From positions 362,953-426,952 of the forward strand of contig NZ_JAEMEF010000002.1 of the NCBI RefSeq assembly GCF_016785945.1: DNA of 64,000 bases. The letters run 5' to 3'. The notes beneath the pieces were generated by a model. The model saw only the letters and a program-made list of their open reading frames with translations. It had not been told where the DNA came from and did not search any database. Source of the DNA: Olleya sediminilitoris (GTDB lineage Bacteria; Bacteroidota; Bacteroidia; Flavobacteriales; Flavobacteriaceae). Below are positions 45,005 to 53,733 of this stretch, piece after piece. Position numbers and translations under genes: made by a program. Each line of letters starts with the position of its first letter. Position 1 is the first letter of the stretch.

Positions 45005-45037
45005 GTTGTATGCCATTTGAGGATACCTTAATAAGAC

Positions 45038-45517
45038 TTGAAATTGAAAAAAATAAAGGTAAAAAAAGGAACCATTTTACAGCGAAAAGGCGACATAAAT
45101 ACAAAAGTGTACTATGTGGAAAAAGGCTTATTACGCAGTTATACAATTGATGAAAAAGGGAAAGAGCATATTTATATGTTCGGACCAGAAAGCTGGTTAG
45201 TTACAGATAATTGCGATTCTAAAGACCCTTGTCAATTATTTATAGATGCCATAGAAAATACTACCATAAATGTAGCTTCAAAGAAAGAAGTGTTAAAACA
45301 AGACCCTGATCTAAACCCTATATTAAGACGACTAAATAAAATGCAAAATAGAATTGTAATGTTAATGAGTTCAAGTGCCAAAGAAAGGTATGAGCATTTC
45401 ATTAAAACTTATCCAAACATTACTCAAAGAGTTCCGCTTAAAATGATAGCTTCTTATTTAGGAATTACGCCTGAAGCCTTGAGCCGTGTTAGAAATGAAC
45501 TTTCTAAAAAAAAATAA
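45038..45517 (+). CDS. Cassette 10, gene 1: Crp/Fnr family regulator, N-terminally short
   Basis: 159 residues: a cyclic-nucleotide-binding fold (LQRKGDINTKVYYVEKGLLRSYTIDEKGKEHIYMFGPESW) and a C-terminal winged HTH (PLKMIASYLGITPEALSRVRNELSK). The family is normally about 190 residues; about 25-30 N-terminal residues are missing, an in-frame stop lies at 45032, and only a TTG start is available. The cassette boundary is 33 bp upstream, so the gene may have lost its beginning when captured. It probably regulates the DoxX gene that follows. Confidence 0.8.
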   Translation: MKLKKIKVKKGTILQRKGDINTKVYYVEKGLLRSYTIDEKGKEHIYMFGPESWLVTDNCDSKDPCQLFIDAIENTTINVASKKEVLKQDPDLNPILRRLNKMQNRIVMLMSSSAKERYEHFIKTYPNITQRVPLKMIASYLGITPEALSRVRNELSKKK

Positions 45518-45600
45518 TCCAATATCATTTCTTGATGTAAATCAAGGCATAGGTTTTCTAAAACTATGAATTTTGTTATATAACTAAAACTTAAAGTATA

Positions 45601-46011
45601 ATGACAAATAAAAAAAGCAACAAAGCAATTAACATAGCATTATGGATTGCACAAGGATTATTAGCCTTAATGTTTATCATGGCTGGATTAATGAAAGCTA
45701 CACAACCTATTGAAGCACTTACAGAAGCTCTGCCATGGGTAGCAAATACACCACTTGCATTAGTTAAATTTATAGGAATTAGTGAACTATTGGGTGGTTT
45801 AGGATTGTTAATCCCTTCTATTTTCAGATGGAAAACTAACTTAACGATATTGGCTGCTCTTGGTTTAGCCTTGGTTATGATATTAGCAAGTGGATTTCAT
45901 GCTTCTAGAGGAGAGTTTTCTGCAATAGGAATGAATGTGATTTTACTAATACTTGCACTTTTTATTGCTTGGGGACGAAGAAAAAAAGCACCTATACTTT
46001 CCAAGAATTAA
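45601..46011 (+). CDS. Cassette 10, gene 2: DoxX family membrane protein
   Basis: 136 residues with four membrane helices (about 10-30, 50-70, 76-96, 105-125) and the DoxX N-terminal pattern (ALMFIMAGLMKA). Crp-type regulators paired with DoxX genes are common in Flavobacteria. Intergenic gap to the regulator is 83 bp. The cassette end GGCATACAAC complements the start GTTGTATGCC exactly. Confidence 0.85.
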   Translation: MTNKKSNKAINIALWIAQGLLALMFIMAGLMKATQPIEALTEALPWVANTPLALVKFIGISELLGGLGLLIPSIFRWKTNLTILAALGLALVMILASGFHASRGEFSAIGMNVILLILALFIAWGRRKKAPILSKN

Positions 46012-46053
46012 TGTAAAATAATGGCTTTATAAATTACGTGAGCTGAATAAAAC

Positions 46054-46179
46054 GGCATACAACAATGTATAAAAGCAATAGCGGTTCAGGCGTAAACTTG
46101 AACCGTTTTTGTATTTAATTAAGTATCTTGTTGTCCTTAAAGTAATAGTATTTAATCCGCTACTACTCTTATACTAACC
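46054..46179 (+). repeat. attC-like element after cassette 10
   Basis: Half-site GGCATACAAC. Arms GTATAAAAGCAATAGCGG and CCGCTACTACTCTTATAC pair over 18 bp; the three mismatches (two A-C, one C-A) all become bottom-strand wobbles. Inner pairing GCGGTTCA/TGAACCG is not the TCGC/TGC hairpin of other copies. 126 bp. Confidence 0.78.
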
Positions 46180-46244
46180 GTTGTGCATAATTTGAGAAGC
46201 ACAATCTTTAATTTAGATTTCACACTAAATCATACTAATTTAGA

Positions 46245-46610
46245 ATGAGCAATAAAACCATTACGATTGAAAATTTTGAAGAACTCATTACTAAAATGAA
46301 AGCAATGGAATTTTCTGTTGAGTGGAGAGTTACTTCTGATATTGGTCCAGATTGGATAGGTAGTTATAGAACAATAGATTTTTATTTAAATGATTACACC
46401 TTGAATGAAACAAATTTTTGTAAAAAATTAAAGAATAAGTTAATTGATTCAATACCAATCCCTAATGAAAGTAAATACCACGTAATAACTGGAGATGGTG
46501 ATATAACTTTAAAAGAGAAACAACTCGAAATATATTATGATTGGGAAGCAACAATCCCTTACGATAATCCAAGTAAGTCTAAAGAAGGAAAAATATTATT
46601 CTATCCCTGA
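46245..46610 (+). CDS. Cassette 11: protein of unknown function
   Basis: 121 residues, soluble, starts MSNKTITIENFEELITKMKA. Core strands SVEWRVTSDIGPDWIGSYRT and LEIYYDWEATIPYD. Family unknown. The unit begins GTTGTGCATA (46180) and ends TATACACAAC (46632-46641), 9 of 10 bases complementary; the IS110-type remnant starts at the next base. Confidence 0.6.
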   Translation: MSNKTITIENFEELITKMKAMEFSVEWRVTSDIGPDWIGSYRTIDFYLNDYTLNETNFCKKLKNKLIDSIPIPNESKYHVITGDGDITLKEKQLEIYYDWEATIPYDNPSKSKEGKILFYP

Positions 46611-46641
46611 ACAGAGTATCTAAATAAAAACTATACACAAC

Positions 46642-46990
46642 AAAGTACTATAGTTAAAAACAAGTAAAAACGCATTAATTTTTCAATAAAACACTTCTAT
46701 AATTATTATCATAAGTTAGTCCTGATTTTGCTATTGCAAAAGCCTGTTTTAATAGTGTATTACACACCGCTATTAATACTAATGTTTTTCGCTTCTCTTT
46801 GGCTACTAATCGATCATAAATTGCTTTGCAAGCATAGTTATATTTACAGGCATTAAAACTGCACATAAATAATAAATTTCTAAGCTTTTAATTCCCTATT
46901 TTACTAATTCGCGGACGTCCTTTCACACTACTCCCACTTTGACGGATCACTGGTGTTAACCCAGCGTAACTACATAATGTGTTGTCCAAA
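46642..46990 (-). pseudogene. IS110-type transposase remnant, copy 1
   Basis: The minus strand encodes the C-terminal IS116/IS110/IS902 domain: YAGLTPVIRQSGSSVKGRPR and ISKIGN, a TAA stop, KLRNLLFMCSFNACKYN, then 63 residues ending YRSVLLKN. The N-terminal catalytic DEDD part is absent and the in-frame stop inactivates it. Its end AAAGTACTATAG directly follows the cassette half-site ...CAAC. Confidence 0.8.
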
Positions 46991-47062
46991 AATAGGTAGA
47001 CTAAAATTAAACAATTAATTACGGTCACTTATTAAAACACAAAATAATCACTAGCTAAAAAT

Positions 47063-47227
47063 ACGTAGTTATACGTATTGTACTTGCAAACGCATTATTG
47101 TAATTTAGCTTTTAATTATAAAAAATACAACTATAATAAAATGACACTTATTTGATAGCTACTAACAAAAATTGTCATAACGGGAAATACAACCCCAATA
47201 ACAACTATATTAGTTGTTATATAACCA
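47063..47227 (+). repeat. Array leader copy 2 (attI-like candidate)
   Basis: Starts ACGTAGTTATACGTATTGTA, ends ATATAACCA before the GTT of cassette 12. It closely matches leader 1 over its whole length and leader 3 over the last about 60 bp. It follows the IS110 remnant, so it may start a separate array block. The rest of this gap (46991-47062) shows nothing I can name. Confidence 0.7.
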
Positions 47228-47254
47228 GTTGTGTAACATTAAAAAAATGAGATA

Positions 47255-48178
47255 ATGAAATGGAATGATAGCCTTCCAAATCCTGATGATTGGAAACCAA
47301 GAATTAAAAAGGCAGATTCTCTTCAAGAAGCATTCTATAAAAAATGTAGTCACATTGAGAAATTAATAAAAATTAGAGCTAAACTAGAAGCAGAATTAGA
47401 TATTGACAACTATGATTCTGGACCAGGAATAGAAGATATTATTAGAAATGAATTAATTAAAATTATTCCGAAAAGATACGCTATATCAAAAGGTGTTGTA
47501 AATGACAGTAAAGGAAGAACAGTTGGTGATTGTGATTTAATAATAATGAATGACACTTGGTTTAGTGCAATCAAAGAAGGCGCTACGAAAGAATCACGCA
47601 GGTACCATTTTCCAATTGAGTCAATTTATTCAATTATCGAAGTAAAAAAAACTCTTTCCTATAAATCCTTAGATGAAGCACTAAAGAAACTTGTTATATG
47701 CAAACGTCTTGAAAGAGAAAAAGTTTATGAATGGAATATCACTGAAAATAGTCATAGAAAAGATAAAACATATGAGACCTATAGAAACGAGCTCTTCACT
47801 GGCATAATAGCAACAGAACTACAAGAAGGTATTACCATAGATGACATCTTTAAAAGATTTAAACAAATATCTAAGCAAATTCCAAAAGAAGATAGAATAG
47901 ATTCTATTTGTGTATTGGGTGAAGGCGTTTCGACTTGGGGATTTAAACCTGTAAAAGAAAGGTATAAAAATATTAGAGAAAATGGAATACGTACAACGCC
48001 AATTTACATTGATGAAATAAATGAATTAGAACTTTACCGATACTTAACAGATGAAGATGGAAGTTCATTGGTTCACTTCATTTCGAATCTACTAGCTAGA
48101 ATGCATCATAATATTTTAGAAGCACATTATTTCTGGTCAAAATATGGTATAAAGAATTTTCCAATGAAAAAATTATAA
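47255..48178 (+). CDS. Cassette 12: DUF6602-like predicted PD-(D/E)XK nuclease
   Basis: 307 residues, soluble. The central part fits the DUF6602 family and a PD-(D/E)XK nuclease core: GIEDIIRNEL (about 58-67), a GDCDLIIMN strand with Asp94, and YSIIEVKKTL with Glu129 and Lys131. Such nucleases are often parts of anti-phage systems. The cassette ends are GTTGTGTAAC and GTTACACAAC, a perfect 10-bp match. Confidence 0.72.
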   Translation: MKWNDSLPNPDDWKPRIKKADSLQEAFYKKCSHIEKLIKIRAKLEAELDIDNYDSGPGIEDIIRNELIKIIPKRYAISKGVVNDSKGRTVGDCDLIIMNDTWFSAIKEGATKESRRYHFPIESIYSIIEVKKTLSYKSLDEALKKLVICKRLEREKVYEWNITENSHRKDKTYETYRNELFTGIIATELQEGITIDDIFKRFKQISKQIPKEDRIDSICVLGEGVSTWGFKPVKERYKNIRENGIRTTPIYIDEINELELYRYLTDEDGSSLVHFISNLLARMHHNILEAHYFWSKYGIKNFPMKKL

Positions 48179-48184
48179 TATAAC

Positions 48185-48313
48185 GTTACACAACATTGTA
48201 TAAAAATAATGCTAAATTAGTTGCTTAACCAAAGGTCGTTGCACTTTTGTTACGTCTGATTTTCCTGCGGAAAATCCTCGCACACAAACAACGCACTATT
48301 CTTATACGTAACC
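48185..48313 (+). repeat. attC-like element after cassette 12
   Basis: Half-site GTTACACAAC. Arms GTATAAAAATAATGC and GCACTATTCTTATAC pair with two bottom-strand wobbles; hairpin GATTTTCC-TGC-GGAAAATC. 129 bp. Confidence 0.82.
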
Positions 48314-48337
48314 GTTAGAGGTAATTAAAAAAACATC

Positions 48338-49414
48338 ATGAACATAATTCTAGATTCCAATATTATCATTCAAGATTTCAGGTTGAAAAGTTCTGACGCA
48401 ATACTTTTTCTGAATAATTTTTCAATTAATAAAACTAAATGCTTTATTTCTAAGGTTACGTATTTCGAGGTTTTAAATAATTTCGAAAAACAGTTAAAAC
48501 AAAAAATCGTCAAAATTGAATCGCAACTAAATTCGATAAAACGTCAAACCGATAATCCACCTTTTGATTTTGATGAAAACTATGTCGATAATCAATTAAA
48601 TATCTACAAAGCATATTTAGATAATAAACTGAAGGAATTTAAAATCTCGATTCTTCCTCTGCCTATGATTCCTCATCAGAAAATCTTAGAGCAAATTCTA
48701 AAAGAAAAAGCACCATTTAATGGATCTGACAGTGGATATAAAGACTTCCTGATTTTCCATTCTATTTTGGAAAGCATAACCAAATATAATTCCGATGTAG
48801 TATTCATATCTAATGACAATGATTTTGGAGAAAAAGATATATATCCAGATTTAGAAGAATTAAATCAAAGTAAAAGCAAAATTATTTTAAGAAAATCTTT
48901 AAAAGAAATTAATCAAAATGAACTTAAGGAGAATATTACAAAAAGTAATGCACAATTAAAGTTCATTACGGAATTATTTGAAGATGAAAATCATCAAAGT
49001 GATTACTTAGAATCTGTTGTTGATTATATAAATTCCAAATTCTTTTTAGAAATTCTTCCAATCCATTTAGAAGATTATATGGATTTAATAAAAGATAAAC
49101 CAGATTTAGATGTTTATGAATTCTATTCCGATTCGGGTAAAATAAATAGCGTTGATGCAGTTAACAAAGATTTAGTGATAGTTAATGCGGATTTGGATGC
49201 GTTTATAGCTTATTCATTTTATATTAACCAAAAAGACCTTCACATTTTTAGAAATTTACCAGAAGAAATTCAATTCGAATATCACATTGAAGAAAATAAC
49301 GCTCTTATTTGGTTCGGAGCTTATTTTCGAGTTAGTACAACTGTTCAAAGTGATAAATCTGGTCTAGATATTAAAAAGGTTGAATTAAGCATTAAGGAGG
49401 ATAACTACCTCTAA
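48338..49414 (+). CDS. Cassette 13: PIN-domain protein (predicted RNase)
   Basis: 358 residues. The N-terminal PIN (DUF4935-like) domain has acidic residues Asp6 (ILDSNIIIQDF), Glu44, Asp136 and Asp162 (VVFISNDNDF), the usual four-acid metal site. A C-terminal domain of about 190 residues is of unknown function. Single PIN proteins without an adjacent antitoxin are often defence or toxin genes. Its stop TAA is part of the half-site TACCTCTAA that complements the cassette start GTTAGAGGTA. Confidence 0.78.
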   Translation: MNIILDSNIIIQDFRLKSSDAILFLNNFSINKTKCFISKVTYFEVLNNFEKQLKQKIVKIESQLNSIKRQTDNPPFDFDENYVDNQLNIYKAYLDNKLKEFKISILPLPMIPHQKILEQILKEKAPFNGSDSGYKDFLIFHSILESITKYNSDVVFISNDNDFGEKDIYPDLEELNQSKSKIILRKSLKEINQNELKENITKSNAQLKFITELFEDENHQSDYLESVVDYINSKFFLEILPIHLEDYMDLIKDKPDLDVYEFYSDSGKINSVDAVNKDLVIVNADLDAFIAYSFYINQKDLHIFRNLPEEIQFEYHIEENNALIWFGAYFRVSTTVQSDKSGLDIKKVELSIKEDNYL

Positions 49415-49690
49415 AAAAGTACTGTAGTTAAAAACAAGTAAAAACTCATTAATTTTTCAATAAAACACTTCTATAATTATTATCATAACTTAATCCTGAT
49501 ATTACTATTGCAAAAGCTTGTTTTAATAGTGTATTACAAACAGCTATTAATGCTAATTTTTTGCGCTTCCCTTTGACTACTTATCAATAGTATATTGCTT
49601 TGCAAGCATAGTTATATTTACAAGCAATAAAACTGCACCTAAATAATAAATTTCAAAGCTTTTAATTCCCTATTTTACTAATTAGGGCAA
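49415..49690 (-). pseudogene. IS110-type transposase remnant, copy 2 (decayed)
   Basis: Similar in nucleotide sequence to copies 1 and 3 (AAAAGTACTGTAG at its edge, then the CAATAAAACACTTCT stretch), but frameshifts and small deletions leave no long frame. Its edge lies at the same position after a cassette half-site as in the other two copies. Confidence 0.7.
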
Positions 49691-49695
49691 GTCCT

Positions 49696-50445
49696 CTAAA
49701 AACATTTTAAAAGCCTAAGACCAACACTATCTTTAGCATTTAAAGCATACAAAGCTCCATCAACCATTTGGTAAAACCGCACACCAAGCACTAAAAGCCT
49801 AGTTCCAATCACAGTAGGCAAAGTATCAGGCGTTAAAGTCAAAGTAGATCCAGCATAACTGCCATCCATAACTACAGGAGCTGCCATATGTAAAGCATAA
49901 TCTAAACGCTCAAAATCAAAATCCATAACACCATAAGTCAGTGCAATATGTGTGGCACCATCTACAAAACCAACCTGATCAATATTAAAATCAGTAAAGG
50001 TCAAAGCATAATCACTATCAGACACACCATACTCAAAAGGCAATACCTGTGGCACATCGCACGCTGGTGTATAATTAAACTGTTCCAATAATTGCAAACC
50101 TTCCGCCTGCCCTACACCATTAACTACCGTACGCATACCACGTGCGTTAGTAGTATCTAAGGTCTTTAAACGCGCAAATAAGCCCATCAAACGACTATGA
50201 AAATGCGGAAACGTGTACCCCTTATAAAACGGAGCCAAAGCTAATCTAAACGCTTTATTCACAGCAGAACAATGCCCAAACTCATTAGCATTTTCACGCA
50301 CACGCTGCATACTGGCCTTACTTTTTATAGCCTTTTTAGTAAACCCTCCACCTGCTTTTCTGGCAATAGGCTTCCCATGTAAATAATAAAAATTAACACC
50401 ATTTATCGTCCCTACTAAGGGTATAATTCCTGTCTGTTTTGCCAT
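49696..50445 (-). CDS. Bacteroidetes-specific protein of unknown function (MAKQ-G-I-L-GTI type)
   Basis: 249 residues starting MAKQTGIIPLVGTINGVNFY; a start 8 codons upstream is possible but outside the family pattern. Motifs RKAGGGFTKKAIKSKASMQRVRENANEFG are typical of a family abundant in Flavobacteria. Beta-rich C-terminus. Function unknown. It lies between the IS remnant and a tandem repeat. Confidence 0.72.
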   Translation of the reverse strand: MAKQTGIIPLVGTINGVNFYYLHGKPIARKAGGGFTKKAIKSKASMQRVRENANEFGHCSAVNKAFRLALAPFYKGYTFPHFHSRLMGLFARLKTLDTTNARGMRTVVNGVGQAEGLQLLEQFNYTPACDVPQVLPFEYGVSDSDYALTFTDFNIDQVGFVDGATHIALTYGVMDFDFERLDYALHMAAPVVMDGSYAGSTLTLTPDTLPTVIGTRLLVLGVRFYQMVDGALYALNAKDSVGLRLLKCF

Positions 50446-50506
50446 ATCCTCAAATTTTATATTAAACACCTATAATACAGTAATATACAAAATATTTTAA
50501 TAAGGG

Positions 50507-50561
50507 TTATAGCGTGGTTATAGCATGCTTATAAAGTGCTTATAACATGGTTATAGCGTAC
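50507..50561. repeat. Five tandem 11-bp repeats
   Basis: TTATAGCGTGG, TTATAGCATGC, TTATAAAGTGC, TTATAACATGG and TTATAGCGTAC follow each other without gap. They lie in a 358-bp gene-free stretch (50446-50803) upstream of two divergent genes. Otherwise I see only the promoter region of the transglutaminase-like gene. Confidence 0.85.
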
Positions 50562-50803
50562 TTTAAAGTAGTCATTAAGCACTAAGCGTAATAGTCAACT
50601 TAATAATACAAGTGTAAAACGTTAAGGCAACTAGATTGGATTGACTTGGGGCAAACTTAGTTACAAAATACTCTTATGGTAAAAAAAAAGATGGCTCAGG
50701 CAACTAATTACCAAATAATTGCGTCTATATAAATAAATGGTGTAATCAGTAATTCAAATAGATTACTTAAAACCTTTAAACATTTAATTTAAATAGTCTA
50801 CCA

Positions 50804-51922
50804 ATGAAAAAAGTTTTAAAAGTATTGCTAATAGTGTTATTGTTTAATGCCTGTAAAAACAACCAACAACAAACCCATAACGGTTTACCCATTGTTAAAG
50901 CAACTAAACAAAATATAGATTATAAAATAGACGATACTTGGAGCTTTGGTAGATGGGGCATTGCACCTCAGGTTGCACACGACACCTTACCTGTTATTTG
51001 CTACAAACAAAATCAAGAGTTCACATTCAAAACGGACATAGACAGTATATCATTCAACATCAAACCCAATACAACTAAAAGTTTTTATGTGGTATTAAAC
51101 GATAGTTTATATGCACATACCATTATTAAAGGCGTACCATTTAAGGCCAACCAGATAACGCATGATACTACAAACAAATCAAATATTATAATTAATTACA
51201 GTACAGACGCTAATAGTTACTTAAAGACTTTAAAAAATGAATATCCGCTTGATTTTATTAACAACAATAAGTCAGAAAAACAAACTGTTTTAGAAACTTT
51301 AAACTGGACCAATAGTCGCTGGAAACATAATGGTAATAATACACCTAAACAACAAGATGCTATTTCTATTTTAAACGAAGCTAAACAAGGTGGAGAATTC
51401 CCATGCTTTGCATACGCAATAGTGCTTAAAGACCAATTAAATGCCAATGGTTACAAAGCCAGAACAGTATATTTAAAAACCGAAGATGCTGCATACAGAA
51501 AAGGATCTCCTGGACATGTTGTAACCGAAGTATATTTAAAAGACAGTAATAAATGGGCTTTTATTGATGGACAGTTTAATGTGATGCCAACCTTAAACGG
51601 TACACCTTTAAATGCTGTACAGTTTCAAAATGCAATAAACAATAACTATCAGGATTTGGTTTTAGAAAGTCTAGGAAAAGAAGTAATAACAAAAAGAAAT
51701 TATATAGCCTTTGTTTACGACTACTTATTTTATTTAGACACAACTTTAAATAATAGTTATTCTAAAAACGAAAGCTATACAATAAACGGAAAAAAGTCGT
51801 TAATGCTAGTCCCACTTGCAGCACAAAATCTAACTAAAATTGACTTTTGGAAAATGGATGTAGACTATTGCCTATACACCAACGCCATACAAGACTTTTA
51901 TGCTAAACCAATCAGTCAATAA
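50804..51922 (+). CDS. Transglutaminase-like lipoprotein
   Basis: 372 residues with a lipoprotein signal (MKKVLKVLLIVLLFNAC). A transglutaminase-like core is visible: GGEFPCFAYAIVLKDQLNANG (catalytic Cys), GHVVTEVYLK (His) and WAFIDGQFN (Asp). Such lipoproteins act as peptidases or protein cross-linkers in the periplasm. Single gene; downstream gap about 150 bp. Confidence 0.78.
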   Translation: MKKVLKVLLIVLLFNACKNNQQQTHNGLPIVKATKQNIDYKIDDTWSFGRWGIAPQVAHDTLPVICYKQNQEFTFKTDIDSISFNIKPNTTKSFYVVLNDSLYAHTIIKGVPFKANQITHDTTNKSNIIINYSTDANSYLKTLKNEYPLDFINNNKSEKQTVLETLNWTNSRWKHNGNNTPKQQDAISILNEAKQGGEFPCFAYAIVLKDQLNANGYKARTVYLKTEDAAYRKGSPGHVVTEVYLKDSNKWAFIDGQFNVMPTLNGTPLNAVQFQNAINNNYQDLVLESLGKEVITKRNYIAFVYDYLFYLDTTLNNSYSKNESYTINGKKSLMLVPLAAQNLTKIDFWKMDVDYCLYTNAIQDFYAKPISQ

Positions 51923-52071
51923 AATAAACAATTTATAAAACAGCAATTGACACGCATTTTACATAAAAACGGGACTACAAAACAAAAAAGTATACAAGTT
52001 TAGAAAATCTGTATAAGGGCTTTGTCTACCTCCAAATTACCTTTGTCTTATAAATTTAAAAGATAAACACA

Positions 52072-53022
52072 ATGGAGAAAAATCAGTTCGGAAAACAAGG
52101 ATGGACACCAGATAGAATTAGTAGTTTAAAAGGTAAAACGTATGTAATAACAGGTACTACAAGCGGTACAGGTTTTGAAGCAGCTAAAATTTTATTATCA
52201 AAAGGCGCTAAAGTAGTAATGCTTAACCGTAATAATAATAAAGCCCAAAACACTATTGATACATTAAAACAACAACTTGGTAATACTATTCATGTTTCTA
52301 ATATCCAAATGGATCTGGCTGAGCTAGCATCTGTTAAAAAAGCAGCTGCAGTGGTTAATCAAACCATACCTCATATTGATGCATTAATCTGTAATGCGGC
52401 AATTGCTCAAGTCCCTAAACAAACCCTTACTGTTGATGGTTTTGAAAGCCAATTGGGTGTAAACCATTATGGTAATTTTTTATTACAAGGTTTACTTTTT
52501 CCGCTAATTGAAAAATCAAATGGACGTATCGTTACTGTAGGTAGCGAAGGTTATAAAATGGGAATAAAAGCCATTAAATTTAATGACATAAACTGGGATA
52601 AAGACTATAACCCTAACACAGTGTACAGTCAAAGTAAATTGGCTCAAATAATGTCTGTGTATCAGCTACAAGATAAACTTAAAAAGGCTGGTAAAACAAA
52701 CGTAAAAGTGTATGCTTGTCATCCTGGTGCCTCCAGAACATCTTTAATTAAAACTAGTGGTAGCCTAATAACTAGGTTTATTTGGCAAATAATGAAATTA
52801 TCTCCTTTTGTCCAATCTGCAAAAAAAGGGGCTTATCCAGAACTAATGTGTGCAACAGAATCTAACCTGGATCAAAAAGGATATTATGGACCTACAGGAA
52901 GAAATTACTGGACTGGACCTGTTGGAGCCTGTAAACTACAACCTCATGCCAAAGACAAAACTGTAATGGAAAAACTTTGGGAAGTGTCAGAACAGGCAGT
53001 AAACTTTAACTGGAAGATATAA
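52072..53022 (+). CDS. SDR family oxidoreductase (protochlorophyllide reductase-like)
   Basis: 316 residues, NAD(P)-dependent. Cofactor motif is TGTTSGTGFEAA (T-G-x3-G-x-G), then NAA at the central strand and YSQSKLA (Tyr-x3-Lys catalytic pair). C-terminal part resembles retinol dehydrogenase/protochlorophyllide reductase-like SDRs. Substrate unknown. It starts a run with a START-like protein, an AraC regulator and a membrane protein. Confidence 0.88.
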   Translation: MEKNQFGKQGWTPDRISSLKGKTYVITGTTSGTGFEAAKILLSKGAKVVMLNRNNNKAQNTIDTLKQQLGNTIHVSNIQMDLAELASVKKAAAVVNQTIPHIDALICNAAIAQVPKQTLTVDGFESQLGVNHYGNFLLQGLLFPLIEKSNGRIVTVGSEGYKMGIKAIKFNDINWDKDYNPNTVYSQSKLAQIMSVYQLQDKLKKAGKTNVKVYACHPGASRTSLIKTSGSLITRFIWQIMKLSPFVQSAKKGAYPELMCATESNLDQKGYYGPTGRNYWTGPVGACKLQPHAKDKTVMEKLWEVSEQAVNFNWKI

Positions 53023-53053
53023 ACCTTAATAAAGCCATAAAAAACATATCATT

Positions 53054-53665
53054 ATGAAACCTATTAAACACCTAAGCATAGTACTAGTCTTGTTAATGGC
53101 TTGTAATACTTTTTCTCAAAACAGAAATTGGACAGAAAAAACCTTAAAAGACGGAAAAACAACTGTAAAATATGAACTAGTAAAGGAAGATCAAGGGACT
53201 CATTTTTATTACATAGCTCAAACAACAGTAAACACGACTTTAGACAAATTAGATACTTATTTTTCTAATACAGATAATCATAAACTATTTTTAGAAAGAA
53301 CACCCATTACTAAACAAATAGAAAAAATATCTAACAACCAATGGCTAGCCTATTATTATTTTAATGCACCTTGGCCACTTTCTAACAGCGATTTAGTCAT
53401 TAAAATCACCCGTTTTAAAGAAAACAACAAACTTAAATTTATTGCTACAGCTACAAGTAGTGATTACAAAACAAAGGAGGTTGAAAGAATGAAAACGTAT
53501 AAAGTTATTTACCAATTCGAAAAAATCGATGATACAACAACTAAAATTACTTACAATGCAGATTACATACCAATTGGGTCTATTCCTAACTTTTTACTAA
53601 AAACATGGTTTCCAGAAGGACCTGCTAATATTGTTGTTAATTTAGGAGCTACAAAACAAAAATAA
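53054..53665 (+). CDS. Exported START/SRPBCC-fold protein
   Basis: 203 residues with a signal peptide (LVLLMACNTFSQ). The Bet v1/START-like fold is suggested by the sequence WLAYYYFNAPWPLSNSDLVIKI and the pattern of long strands plus a C-terminal helix. It may bind a lipid. It is 31 bp after the SDR gene, so they are likely co-transcribed. Confidence 0.72.
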   Translation: MKPIKHLSIVLVLLMACNTFSQNRNWTEKTLKDGKTTVKYELVKEDQGTHFYYIAQTTVNTTLDKLDTYFSNTDNHKLFLERTPITKQIEKISNNQWLAYYYFNAPWPLSNSDLVIKITRFKENNKLKFIATATSSDYKTKEVERMKTYKVIYQFEKIDDTTTKITYNADYIPIGSIPNFLLKTWFPEGPANIVVNLGATKQK

Positions 53666-53733
53666 TGGTCTAATTAAAAATTACTAATTTTAAACAACAT
53701 CTTAAGTATTTTAAAAGTAATACCACTTTAAAA

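Noticed and set aside
46675..46866. A 63-residue stand-alone gene on the minus strand (also at 63780)
   Set aside because: It is the C-terminal end of an IS110-type transposase; the upstream part continues the same domain, broken by a stop in one copy.
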